A stretch of 64,000 nt of DNA from Bifidobacterium erythrocebi (lineage in GTDB: Bacteria; Actinomycetota; Actinomycetes; Actinomycetales; Bifidobacteriaceae). The stretch spans positions 124,001 through 188,000 of the forward strand of contig NZ_JAAIIF010000005.1 of the NCBI RefSeq assembly GCF_012932675.1. The letters run 5' to 3'. The notes beneath the pieces were generated by a model. That model saw nothing but the letters and a program-made list of their open reading frames with translations, had not been told where the DNA came from and did not search any database. The position numbers and the translations under genes are program-made. Of this stretch, positions 43,342 through 51,814 are shown piece by piece. How positions within the stretch are numbered: position 1 is the first letter of the stretch; each line of letters opens with the position of its first letter.

Positions 43342-45846
43342 TCAGAACGTGACTTCCACGCTGACATTGCCGCCGTTGGCTGCGGGAGCCGGCACGACGT
43401 TGCCGTCCAGCTGCTTGCCGTCGATGCTCACCGTGCGCTCGCCGGTGCGCGTCATGTGGATGCGGTAGGTGGTTCCGCGGAACACGCGGGTCACCACCAG
43501 GTCGGTGAAGCGTTCCGGCAGGTGCGGTTCGATGGCCAGGCCGTCGAGCGTCGGTCGGACGCCCAGCAGGTACTGCGACACGTCCACGAAGGTCCATGCG
43601 GCGGTGCCGGTCAGCCAGGAGTTCTTGCCCTCGCCGGGGGTGGCGGCTTCGGGGCCGGCCACCATCTGGCAATACACGTACGGTTCCACCTTGCGCACGT
43701 CGGACTTGTCCTCCACATAGGCCGGGCAGTTGCGCTGGTAGACGGCGAAGGCCTCGTCGTCGTTGCCGGCCAGGGCGTTCGCAATGGAGATCCACGGGTT
43801 GTTGTGGCAGAAGATGCCGCCGTTCTCCTTGTAGCCGCGCGGGTAGGAGGAGATCTCGCCGAGCTCGATGCGGTAGGTGGAGTAGGCGGGGGCGAGGATG
43901 GCGGTGCCCCAATCGCAGGTCAGGCGTTCCTTGACGGACTTCAGGGCCTGCTGCGCCTTGCCGTCGTCCAGACCGATGCCGGCCATCACGCACATGCCCT
44001 GCGGTTCGATGTAGATCTGGCCTTCGGTGTCCTCATGCGTGCCGACCTTGCGCGAGTAGGCGTCGTAGGCGCGCACGAACCATTCGCCGTCCCAGCCGGC
44101 GGTCTTCACGGCCTGATTCACCGCTTCGATTTCGGTGCGCATGCTGGCCGCTTCCTTGGCCGCGTCGGCGCCGGTCATGCCGGCCGCCTGGCCGTAGTGT
44201 TCGAGGATGTCCACGTACTGGCCGCCGTAGAGCACGAACATGCCGCCGATGAACACGGATTCGGCCACGCCGGTGTCGTTGTTCTCCACGGTCTGGAAGC
44301 TTTCGCCCGGGGTGTCGGAGAAGCAGTTGAGGTTCAGGCAGTCGTTCCAGTCGGCGCGGCCGATCAGCGGGATGCCGTGCGGGCCCTTGTGCGTGACGGT
44401 GAAGTTCACGGAGCGGCGCAGGTGCTCGAGCAGCGGCACTTCGGAGCCTTCGACGTTGTTGAACGGCACGGGCTCGGTCAGGATGCTCGCGTCACCGGTT
44501 TCGGCGAGGTAGGCGTAGGTGCCGGCGACCAGCCACAGCGGATCGTCGTTGAAGCCGCCGCCGATGTCGGCGTTGCCCTTCTTGGTGAGCGGCTGGTACT
44601 GGTGCCATGCGGAACCGTCCTCCATCTGGGTGGAGGCGATGTCGATGATGCGCTGGCGTGCGCGGCCCGGGATCAGGTGCACGAAGCCGAGCAGGTCCTG
44701 GTTGGAATCGCGGAAGCCCATGCCGCGACCCATGCCGGATTCGAAGTAGGAGGCGGAACGGGACATGTTGAACGTGACCATGCACTGGTACTGGTGCCAG
44801 ATGTTGACCATGCGGTCGAGCTTCTCGTCGCCGGATTCGACGCTGTAGGTGCTCAGCAGTTCGGTCCAGTAGGCGTTCAGTTCCTTCAGAGCGGCCTCGA
44901 CCTGCTCGACGGTGGCGAAGCGACGGAACAGCTCGTGCGCCGGCTTCTTGTTGATGATGCCGACCTTGGAGGGGTTGTTCGGGTCCTCCCACTTCTGGTC
45001 CTTGGCGACCTCGATGTAGCCGAGCACGAAGACCAGCGACTTGGTCTCGCCGGGCTGGAGGGTCAGGCGCACGCGGTTGGCCGCGATCGGGAACCAGCCG
45101 TGGGCCACGGAGTCGTGGGCCTTGCCTTCCGCGATGACCTGCGGGGTGTCCCAGCCGTTGAACTGGCCGAGGAATTCGTCGCGGCTGGTGTCGAAGCCGA
45201 CGACGGGGGAGTTCACGGCGTAGAAGGCGTAGTGGTTGCGGCGCTCCTTGAACTCGGTCTTGTGGTACAGCAGCGTGGCGTCGTCCTCGCGCTCGACCTC
45301 CACCTCGCCGGTGGACAGGTTGCGCTGGAAGTTGGAGGAATCGTCCACGGCGTTCCACAGGCACCATTCCACGGAACCGGTCACGTCGATGACCGCCGGC
45401 TTGTCGGTCGTGTTGGTCACGTCAAGGCGGTTGATCTCGGCGTGGGTGTGCAGCGGCACGAACGCGGTGAGCTTGGATTCGATGCCGTTCTTGGCGGCTT
45501 CGAACACGGTGTAGCCGATGCCCTGACGGCACTTGTAGGAGTCGAGCGGGGTCTTGCACGGCAGGAAGGTGGGGAACCAGGTCTCGACCGGCTTGGCATC
45601 GGCCGCGTCGGAGTCCATCAGGCTCAGGTAGTAGCAGCGCGAGCCGTTATCGGCGGGAACGTTGTTGTAGCGGTAACGGGTGATGCGGCGCAGCTTGGCG
45701 TCCTTGTAGAAGGAGTAGCCGCCGCCGGTGTTGGAGATCAGGGAGAAGAAGTCCTCGTTGCCGAGGTAGTTGATCCACGGCAGCGGGGTGGCCGGGGTCT
45801 CGATTACGTATTCCTTAGCGGCGTCGTCGAAATGACCGTAGCGCAT
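43342..45846 (-). CDS. cbp: GH94 cellobiose phosphorylase
   Basis: An 834-residue GH94 enzyme that splits cellobiose with phosphate into glucose 1-phosphate and glucose, saving ATP. MRYGHFDDAAKEYVIETPATPLPWINYLGNEDFFSLISNTGGGYSFYKDA is the classic N-terminus. RDSNQDLLGF, the catalytic DWND (residues 499-502) in GRADWNDCLNLNCFSDTPGESFQ, and GIFCHNNPWISIA are typical of cellobiose phosphorylases. AAAGGA precedes ATG 45846. It has its own operator-bearing promoter (45932-45952). It would process the cellobiose left when xyloglucan or cellodextrin side chains are removed. Confidence 0.94.
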   Translation of the reverse strand: MRYGHFDDAAKEYVIETPATPLPWINYLGNEDFFSLISNTGGGYSFYKDAKLRRITRYRYNNVPADNGSRCYYLSLMDSDAADAKPVETWFPTFLPCKTPLDSYKCRQGIGYTVFEAAKNGIESKLTAFVPLHTHAEINRLDVTNTTDKPAVIDVTGSVEWCLWNAVDDSSNFQRNLSTGEVEVEREDDATLLYHKTEFKERRNHYAFYAVNSPVVGFDTSRDEFLGQFNGWDTPQVIAEGKAHDSVAHGWFPIAANRVRLTLQPGETKSLVFVLGYIEVAKDQKWEDPNNPSKVGIINKKPAHELFRRFATVEQVEAALKELNAYWTELLSTYSVESGDEKLDRMVNIWHQYQCMVTFNMSRSASYFESGMGRGMGFRDSNQDLLGFVHLIPGRARQRIIDIASTQMEDGSAWHQYQPLTKKGNADIGGGFNDDPLWLVAGTYAYLAETGDASILTEPVPFNNVEGSEVPLLEHLRRSVNFTVTHKGPHGIPLIGRADWNDCLNLNCFSDTPGESFQTVENNDTGVAESVFIGGMFVLYGGQYVDILEHYGQAAGMTGADAAKEAASMRTEIEAVNQAVKTAGWDGEWFVRAYDAYSRKVGTHEDTEGQIYIEPQGMCVMAGIGLDDGKAQQALKSVKERLTCDWGTAILAPAYSTYRIELGEISSYPRGYKENGGIFCHNNPWISIANALAGNDDEAFAVYQRNCPAYVEDKSDVRKVEPYVYCQMVAGPEAATPGEGKNSWLTGTAAWTFVDVSQYLLGVRPTLDGLAIEPHLPERFTDLVVTRVFRGTTYRIHMTRTGERTVSIDGKQLDGNVVPAPAANGGNVSVEVTF

Positions 45847-45931
45847 GGGGGGTCCTTTCATCAGTGAAATGGCTTGAACGGAACGTGTTGTGCGATACAT
45901 CGTTCATTGATGTAACAATAGATTAGCATGT

Positions 45932-45952
45932 TATTTATAAACTTATAAATAG
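45932..45952 (-). promoter_or_regulatory. Glycan-locus operator 4 (upstream of GH94)
   Basis: TATTTAT (45932-45938), six bases, ATAAATA (45945-45951), a perfect palindrome in both arms. It lies 86 bases before the GH94 start, nearly the same distance as operator 2 from its gene. Confidence 0.78.
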
Positions 45953-46031
45953 CGATTTGCAAGCGTGTTGTATGTGTGCGCCCAGCGCCCGTCCGTCAAT
46001 ATTCCGTGGTCGGCGTATACTTCCCCAAGTT

Positions 46032-46105
46032 GCCCTCGTAGCTCAGTCGGTTAGAGCAGCACCCTTATAAGGTGTTTGTCCTGGGTTCAAGTCCCAGCGA
46101 GGGCA
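46032..46105 (+). tRNA. tRNA-Ile with UAU anticodon
   Basis: A 74-base cloverleaf. Acceptor GCCCTCG (46032-46038) pairs with CGAGGGC (46098-46104) and A is the discriminator. The D stem is GCTC/GAGC. The anticodon stem GCACC/GGTGT holds loop CTTATAA with anticodon TAT at 46066-46068. The T arm is CTGGG-TTCAAGT-CCCAG. CCA is not encoded. UAU would read AUA directly; most bacteria read AUA with a CAU tRNA modified to lysidine. Confidence 0.93.
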
Positions 46106-46110
46106 CGCGC

Positions 46111-46139
46111 AAGACCCGCCGAAACGGCGGGTCTTTTCG
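46111..46139 (+). terminator. Terminator of the tRNA gene
   Basis: An 11-bp stem (46111-46121 with 46125-46135) with an AAA loop is followed by TTTT (the last two of which begin inside the stem). It starts five bases after the tRNA. Confidence 0.85.
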
Positions 46140-46196
46140 TATTCGCAACGGTTCGTTCGTCTGCCGTTCGCTGCGTTCCGTATCGTTGTGCGCCGT

Positions 46197-47792
46197 TCAA
46201 TCCGATTCCGGCTGCGCCAGCGTATGCCCGAAGCGCGAGAAGCGGCATGCATACCACAGTTCAGCGGTCGTGCCCGGATCGGACAGGTCGGCCTTCAGCG
46301 CCTTGGCGATGACGCCAAGATACTTGGTCAGCGTATGCCGGTGCATGCCGGTCATGCGTGCGGCCTCCTCGGTCCGGCCACGGCTGCGCAGCCAGGCCCA
46401 CAGCACATCCACGGCGCGGATCGCCGTATCGGAGTCCGGGTGTGCGCCATGTGGTCCGGTGGACAGGTCGAACGTGAGATCGGCTATGGGCGCAAGCCGC
46501 AGATCGGCGAAGGCCCTCATCAGCGACGGCTCCACCACGCTTTCCAGGTGCGCGGCGTTTTGCCCGCTGCCATAGCGGATCAACGGCACCCCGGCGGTCA
46601 GCGCCTCCGCGCCCGCCTGATAGGCCTCATGCCTCGCCCTGGGCATGTCGTGCCAGGTCACCCCCGACGACTGGCCCACGGTCAACCGCCCGTCATGCGT
46701 CAGCTGCTCCGTCCACGTCCGTGCGTTCCGTTGCGAGACGATGGCCCACATATCGCCGTCGACCATGCCGAACACCGCCAGATTCGTGTTCTTGGCCAGC
46801 GTGCGGCGGAACGGTTCGAACAGCCGCCCGGCATCCTCAAGCGCATCCTGCTGGCCGATGATGCGCAAAGCCGCCAACGGTTGCACCGGCAGCCCGTTCC
46901 ATACGTCGTCGGCGAACTGGCGTACCGTGTCGGCCTCGCCTTCCAGACACATCCGGGTCATGGTGGAGCGCAGATTGGTCAGGGCACGGTTGGAGTCGGC
47001 GGTTCCGTTGACGGCCAGAGACAGCAGGCTGGCCGCTTCCGCGGCAAGCGGATGGTCGATGCTGCCCTTTTCACCCTTGCGGCCCGAAACGAGATAGCCA
47101 AGCGTCTGCCCGGTGGGGGAGGCGATATGGAAAATGGCGATGTCATAGCCCTTCGCCACCGTGAATTTCGCCTCGCCGAGCACACTGAAGGCCAAAGCAT
47201 CGCCCAACGAATCCATGTCGACGGGCAGCGAGTGGTGCGATGAGGCGACGATGGCGCCGACGGGGTTCAGCAGCGCCGCCCAGCCGCCGATAAGCTCCGC
47301 CAGACGGGAGACGATCGTGCTCACCGGGTCCAAGGTGTGCACGCTGCGCAGCAGACGCTGCTGATTGCGGTACATGCGTGCGAAATTCTGGCTGGTGTCG
47401 TTGGAGATGCCGCGTGCCACCGCCTTGGATATGGCGATGAACGGCGTGGCGAGCGGCACGCAGAACAGCGGGACACCCGAGGCCTCGCACTGGTAGACCA
47501 GCCATTGCGGGATGGAGGCATGCTGCACGCCGATGCCGAAACCGACGCCCCTTACCCCGGCCTCGGCCAGACGCGAGGCGAACAGCCGGTGCGGTTCGTC
47601 CGGCTTGTCCGCTGGCATCAGCAGGCCGGTGGTGAGCAGGATCTCGCCGCCCTCCAGGTACGGGGTGGGGTCGGGGGATTCCGAGAAATGCATCCACGAG
47701 ATCGGCACGTCCAATGCGCCGGCCTCCCCTTCGGCAACCAGGGAAAGATCAAGGGAACGCTGGCCCAGCAGCGTGTTCAACGTCATCGCCAT
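46197..47792 (-). CDS. PucR-family transcriptional regulator
   Basis: A 531-residue regulator. The N-terminal PucR domain (MTLNTLLGQRSLDLSLVAEGEAGALDVPISWMHFSESPDPTPYLEGGEILLTTGLLM) is followed by a GAF-like middle and the C-terminal PucR helix-turn-helix (AVDVLWAWLRSRGRTEEAARMTGMHRHTLTKYLGVIAKAL). PucR proteins control purine, GABA and amino acid catabolism. I chose ATG 47792, where the domain begins; ATG 47786 is two codons on, and a GTG at 47879 would add a Cys-containing extension. It is divergent from the amidase-permease-transaminase-dehydrogenase genes and is their likely activator. Confidence 0.85.
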   Translation of the reverse strand: MAMTLNTLLGQRSLDLSLVAEGEAGALDVPISWMHFSESPDPTPYLEGGEILLTTGLLMPADKPDEPHRLFASRLAEAGVRGVGFGIGVQHASIPQWLVYQCEASGVPLFCVPLATPFIAISKAVARGISNDTSQNFARMYRNQQRLLRSVHTLDPVSTIVSRLAELIGGWAALLNPVGAIVASSHHSLPVDMDSLGDALAFSVLGEAKFTVAKGYDIAIFHIASPTGQTLGYLVSGRKGEKGSIDHPLAAEAASLLSLAVNGTADSNRALTNLRSTMTRMCLEGEADTVRQFADDVWNGLPVQPLAALRIIGQQDALEDAGRLFEPFRRTLAKNTNLAVFGMVDGDMWAIVSQRNARTWTEQLTHDGRLTVGQSSGVTWHDMPRARHEAYQAGAEALTAGVPLIRYGSGQNAAHLESVVEPSLMRAFADLRLAPIADLTFDLSTGPHGAHPDSDTAIRAVDVLWAWLRSRGRTEEAARMTGMHRHTLTKYLGVIAKALKADLSDPGTTAELWYACRFSRFGHTLAQPESD

Positions 47793-47938
47793 ACCGCCCA
47801 ATGTAGCGTCGCTCAATCCGCTATGGACAAGCCGGCCGCATATCGAGCATATTTTCAACGAATCGTCCATATCAATCACCGTCGCGACTTTCTATGGTGA
47901 AAACCAACAACGGAGGAACCACAGGAAAGGGGCACACG

Positions 47939-48829
47939 ATGACCGCTCGTGGAACGCTCACCATCGCACTGGCCCAGATGAGCCAGATGCCCATCGGCAA
48001 GCCGTTCGGTGCGTTCGAGAACAGCGTCCGCTACGTGGCGTCCCAGCTCGGCGACGACGGTCGCAGCCCCGAACTCGTGGTCTTTCCCGAAATGCACCTG
48101 TACGGCACGGAACACTTCGACGAGGAGCGCTCGTACCGCATGCAGTGCGCGGCCGCGACCGATCTGCACGACGAATTCACGGCCAGACTCGGCAAACTCG
48201 CCCGGGAACTCGGCATCTGGCTCATCCCCGGCACCGTCGCGGAAAAGAACCCCGAAGGCGGCATCTTCAACACCGCCCCCGTATTCTCCCCGGAAGGCGA
48301 ACTCGTCGTCTCGTACCGCAAGATCTGCCCGTGGCGTCCATACGAACGCTACACACCAGGCAGCGGCTTCACCGTATTCGACATTCCCGGCAAGGGCCGC
48401 GTCGGCATCATGATCTGCTACGACGCCTGGTTCCCCGAGATCAGCCGCCAGATCGCCTGGATGGGCGCCGACATCATCATCAACCCCGTGCGCACCACCA
48501 CCTCTGACCGTGCACAGGAGCTGATCCTCGCCCGTGCGAACGCCATCGTCAACCAGACCTTCATCGCAAGCCTCAACGCCCCCGCCCCGCAAGGCGTCGG
48601 CCGCTCACTTCTCGTAGACCCCGAAGGCGGCATCATCGACGCCACCGAAGACGAGGGCGAACACCTCATCATCCGCACCATCGACCTTGACGAGGTGAGG
48701 CGGGTGCACGAGCAAGGCACCGCAGGCAGCAACCGCATGTGGGAGCAATTCCGTCCCGGCGAGCCGCCCATCGAACTTCCCCTGTACGAAGGCTCCATCA
48801 GCCCGAACCGGTGGCACATCCGCCGGTAA
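47939..48829 (+). CDS. Carbon-nitrogen hydrolase (nitrilase superfamily amidase)
   Basis: A 296-residue nitrilase-fold enzyme with the triad Glu51 (VFPEMHLYG), Lys128 (YRKICPW) and Cys160 (MICYDAWFPE). Members hydrolyse amides, N-carbamyl compounds or omega-amides. The substrate is unknown; with a GABA-type aminotransferase and a 4-hydroxybutyrate dehydrogenase-like enzyme downstream, an omega-amide or N-acyl derivative of an amino acid is plausible. ATG 47939 has AAAGGGG upstream. It is the first gene of the block divergent from PucR. Confidence 0.88.
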   Translation: MTARGTLTIALAQMSQMPIGKPFGAFENSVRYVASQLGDDGRSPELVVFPEMHLYGTEHFDEERSYRMQCAAATDLHDEFTARLGKLARELGIWLIPGTVAEKNPEGGIFNTAPVFSPEGELVVSYRKICPWRPYERYTPGSGFTVFDIPGKGRVGIMICYDAWFPEISRQIAWMGADIIINPVRTTTSDRAQELILARANAIVNQTFIASLNAPAPQGVGRSLLVDPEGGIIDATEDEGEHLIIRTIDLDEVRRVHEQGTAGSNRMWEQFRPGEPPIELPLYEGSISPNRWHIRR

Positions 48830-48888
48830 CCGCTTCAAGTCGCACAGGAACCGCACAGCATCATCCGCACCACACGAAAGGAACCGAC

Positions 48889-50289
48889 ATGACAGCACAG
48901 ATCGTCGACAGCTCGGCCATCGCACGCCCCATCGCAGGCAGCGTCGAATCCGAAGGAACCTTGAAGCGCACCTTGGGATTGCGTTCCGTGGTGTTGTTCG
49001 GCCTGGCCTACATGACCCCGATCATCGCGCTCGGTACCTTCGGCGTCATCGCCTCCACCTCGCACGGCGCGGCGGCGATGTCCTACCTGGTGGCCACCGT
49101 CGCCATGCTGTTCACCGCGGCAAGCTACGGTCGCATGGCGGTGCTCCATCCGCAAGCGGGCAGCGCCTACACCTACGTGGGCAAGACCATCAGCTGCAAA
49201 CTCGGATTCCTCGTCGGCTGGGCGATGCTGCTCGACTACATGTTCCTGCCCATGGTGGTGTGGCTGATCGGCGCGTCCTACCTCAACGCGCAGTTCCCCG
49301 CAGTGCCGATCTGGGCGTGGGTGCTCGGCTTCATCGTGCTCACCACGGCCATCAACATCGTCGGGCTCAACGTGGCGGACAAGATCAATTACGCGCTCAT
49401 GCTGTTCCAGGCCATGGTCATCGTCGTCTTCCTGATGCTTTCCGTACGATCCGTTCTGGGCGGTGCCGGAACCGGCACGCTGTTCAGCACGCTGCCGTTC
49501 ACCGGCAACGGCGCATCGGTGTCCGTGGTCGTGGCCGGAGCGGCCATCGCCGCATACTCGTTCCTCGGCTTCGATGCCGTCACCACCATGAGCGAGGAGA
49601 CCCGCGACGCCAGCCACACCATTCCCAAGGCCATCATGCTGGTCGCTCTCATCGGCGGCATGATCTTCGTGGTCATCGCCTACGTCACCCAGCTGGTGCA
49701 TCCGGGCGGCATGTTCGACGACGAATCGTCCGCCGCCTACGAGATCGCCACCCAGGTGGGCGGCAACCTGTTCACCTCCGTGTTCATCGCCGGCCTGTGC
49801 TTCGGTCAGTTCACCTCCGGCATCGCCTCCCAGGCATCCGCCTCACGCCTGCTGTACGTGATGGGCCGCGACGGTGCCCTGCCCAAGCGCATCTTCGGCA
49901 GACTCAGCAAGCGGTTCGGCACCCCGGTGCTCGGCATCCTGCTGGTCGCCTGCGTAGGCCTGATCGCCATGTTCCTCGACGTGGCGACCTCCACATCCTT
50001 CGTGAACTTCGGCGCGTTCATCGCCTTCACCCTCGTCAACGTGTGCGTCATCGTCGCCTATGCCAAGGCAGGGGCGCAGGAGCGCAGGGAGCGGTTCCGT
50101 GGCGGCGTATGGCTCAACGTACTGGCCCCGGCGGTCGGCTCCGTCTGCTGCGCCTACCTGCTGCTGCACCTCGACATCCACGCCATCACGCTCGGCCTGT
50201 CCTGGCTCGCCGTCGGCATCGTCGTGCTGGGCTTCCTCACCAAGGGATTCCGCCACGATCCACCCGAATACGGCGAACGCGACGAATAG
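48889..50289 (+). CDS. APC-superfamily amino acid permease
   Basis: A 466-residue, 12-span membrane permease. The family start GLRSVVLFGLAYMTPIIALGTFGVIAS and the helix 6 region AYSFLGFDAVTTMSEETRDASHTIPKAIM are clear. It belongs to the APC group that includes putrescine, GABA and amino acid importers. GAAAGGAA precedes ATG 48889; the gap to the amidase is 59 bases. It probably imports the substrate of the amidase or aminotransferase. A longer upstream reading to 48739 overlaps the amidase and lacks family sequence. Confidence 0.9.
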   Translation: MTAQIVDSSAIARPIAGSVESEGTLKRTLGLRSVVLFGLAYMTPIIALGTFGVIASTSHGAAAMSYLVATVAMLFTAASYGRMAVLHPQAGSAYTYVGKTISCKLGFLVGWAMLLDYMFLPMVVWLIGASYLNAQFPAVPIWAWVLGFIVLTTAINIVGLNVADKINYALMLFQAMVIVVFLMLSVRSVLGGAGTGTLFSTLPFTGNGASVSVVVAGAAIAAYSFLGFDAVTTMSEETRDASHTIPKAIMLVALIGGMIFVVIAYVTQLVHPGGMFDDESSAAYEIATQVGGNLFTSVFIAGLCFGQFTSGIASQASASRLLYVMGRDGALPKRIFGRLSKRFGTPVLGILLVACVGLIAMFLDVATSTSFVNFGAFIAFTLVNVCVIVAYAKAGAQERRERFRGGVWLNVLAPAVGSVCCAYLLLHLDIHAITLGLSWLAVGIVVLGFLTKGFRHDPPEYGERDE

Positions 50290-50394
50290 TCCGCAGCCGC
50301 GAACCCGCAGCCCAACCATCACAACCACCGGCCCGTTCATCGGGCCGCAACACCACAGACTTTTCGAAATCACCAACAACGAAAGGAACCAACC

Positions 50395-51729
50395 ATGTCA
50401 GTCCCACAGGTCGCCCGCAAGATCGTCACCGCAATCCCCGGCCCGAAGTCCCAGGCCTTGGAAGAGGAACACAAGAAGTACGTGAGCGCCGGCGTCGGCC
50501 AGGGCATGCCGATCTTCGCGCAAAGCGCCTCCGGCTCCACCATCACCGACGTCGACGGCAACCGCTTCATCGACCTCGCCTCGGGCATCGCCGTCACCGG
50601 CGTCGGCAACTGCGCCCCCGAAGTCGTCAAGGCCGTGCAGGACGAAGTCACCAAGCTCACGCACACGAACTTCGCCACCACCCCGTACGAGAACTACATC
50701 GACGTGTGCAAGAAGCTCGCCGAACACACTCCTGGCGACTTCCCCAAGAAGAGCGTGCTGGTCAACTCCGGCGCCGAAGCCGTCGAGAACGCCATCAAGA
50801 TCGCCCGCCGCTACACCGGCCGTTCCGCCATCGTGGTCATGGAGAACGCCTTCCACGGCCGTACCAACCTGACCATGGCCATGACCACCAAGTCCATGCC
50901 GTACAAGCAGGGATTCGGCGCGTTCGCCCCCGACATCTACCGTGTGCCGTTCTCCTACCCGCTGCGCGACGCCTTCGGCGCGGACGGTGCCGCGGCGGCC
51001 AAGGCGGCCACCGACAAGATCGAACTGCTGGTCGGCTCCGCCAACGTGGCGGCCATCATCGCCGAGCCAATCCAGGGCGAAGGCGGATTCATCGTCCCGG
51101 CCGAAGGCTTCCTGTCCGGCCTGGCCGACTGGGCCCACGAACACGACGTGCTGTACATCTCCGACGAGATCCAGGCCGGCTTCTGCCGTTCCGGCAAGTG
51201 GTTCGCCTGCGAATACGACGGCGTCACCCCCGACCTCATCACCACAGCCAAGGCGCTCGGCGGCGGCATGCCGATCGCCGCGGTCACCGGTCGCGCCGAA
51301 ATCATGGATTCCGTGCAGCCCGGCGGCATCGGCGGTACCTACGGCGGCAATCCGGTCTCCTGCGCCTCGGCGCTCGCGGCCGTCGGCATCATGGAGAAGC
51401 TCGATCTGCCGGCAAAGGCAGCGCATATCGGCGAGGTCGTGGACAGCCTGCTTGGACCGCTCGTCGGCGAGGTGCCGACGGTCGCCGAAGTACGTGGCCA
51501 CGGCGCGATGATCGGCATCGAATTCGTCAAGGCCGGTACGATGGAGCCGAACAAGGAGCTTGTCGGCCGCATCACCAAGCGCACGATTCAGGAAGGCCTG
51601 ATCATGCTGACCTGCGGCATCAACGGCAACGTGATCCGCCTGCTGCCGCCGCTGGTCATCACCGATGACGAACTGACCGAGGCCATCGAGGTGCTCAAGG
51701 AGATCATCATCGAGGAAAGCGCCAAGTGA
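50395..51729 (+). CDS. Class III aminotransferase, GABA transaminase type
   Basis: A 444-residue PLP enzyme. SGSTITDVDGNRFIDLASGIAVTGVGN, NSGAEAVENAIKIARRYTGR, AFHGRTNLTMAMTTK, EPIQGEGGF, SDEIQAGFCRSG and the Schiff-base Lys286 in TTAKALGGGMP match 4-aminobutyrate aminotransferases. It would move the omega-amino group to 2-oxoglutarate and leave a semialdehyde. GAAAGGAA precedes the ATG. The next gene encodes an alcohol dehydrogenase able to reduce such a semialdehyde. 5-aminovalerate or beta-alanine are other possible substrates. Confidence 0.92.
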   Translation: MSVPQVARKIVTAIPGPKSQALEEEHKKYVSAGVGQGMPIFAQSASGSTITDVDGNRFIDLASGIAVTGVGNCAPEVVKAVQDEVTKLTHTNFATTPYENYIDVCKKLAEHTPGDFPKKSVLVNSGAEAVENAIKIARRYTGRSAIVVMENAFHGRTNLTMAMTTKSMPYKQGFGAFAPDIYRVPFSYPLRDAFGADGAAAAKAATDKIELLVGSANVAAIIAEPIQGEGGFIVPAEGFLSGLADWAHEHDVLYISDEIQAGFCRSGKWFACEYDGVTPDLITTAKALGGGMPIAAVTGRAEIMDSVQPGGIGGTYGGNPVSCASALAAVGIMEKLDLPAKAAHIGEVVDSLLGPLVGEVPTVAEVRGHGAMIGIEFVKAGTMEPNKELVGRITKRTIQEGLIMLTCGINGNVIRLLPPLVITDDELTEAIEVLKEIIIEESAK

Positions 51730-51814
51730 AGCGTGGGCGCAAGCCCCGAACAGGCATAAACCGGTCGCGAACGATGCCATGCCGCGACCGGTGGTTGTCG
51801 GAAAGGAAAGACCA

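Noticed and set aside
22812..45846. Human-milk oligosaccharide or mucin locus
   Set aside because: GH29 and GH42 alone could suggest it, but alpha-xylosidase, GH5, GH94, GH3 and the xylose genes point to plant xyloglucan. No lacto-N-biose phosphorylase, sialidase or hexosaminidase is present.
47793..47879. N-terminal extension of the PucR regulator with a CSIC pair
   Set aside because: The GTG start has no clear ribosome site and the PucR domain begins only at 47792; kept as an alternative start.
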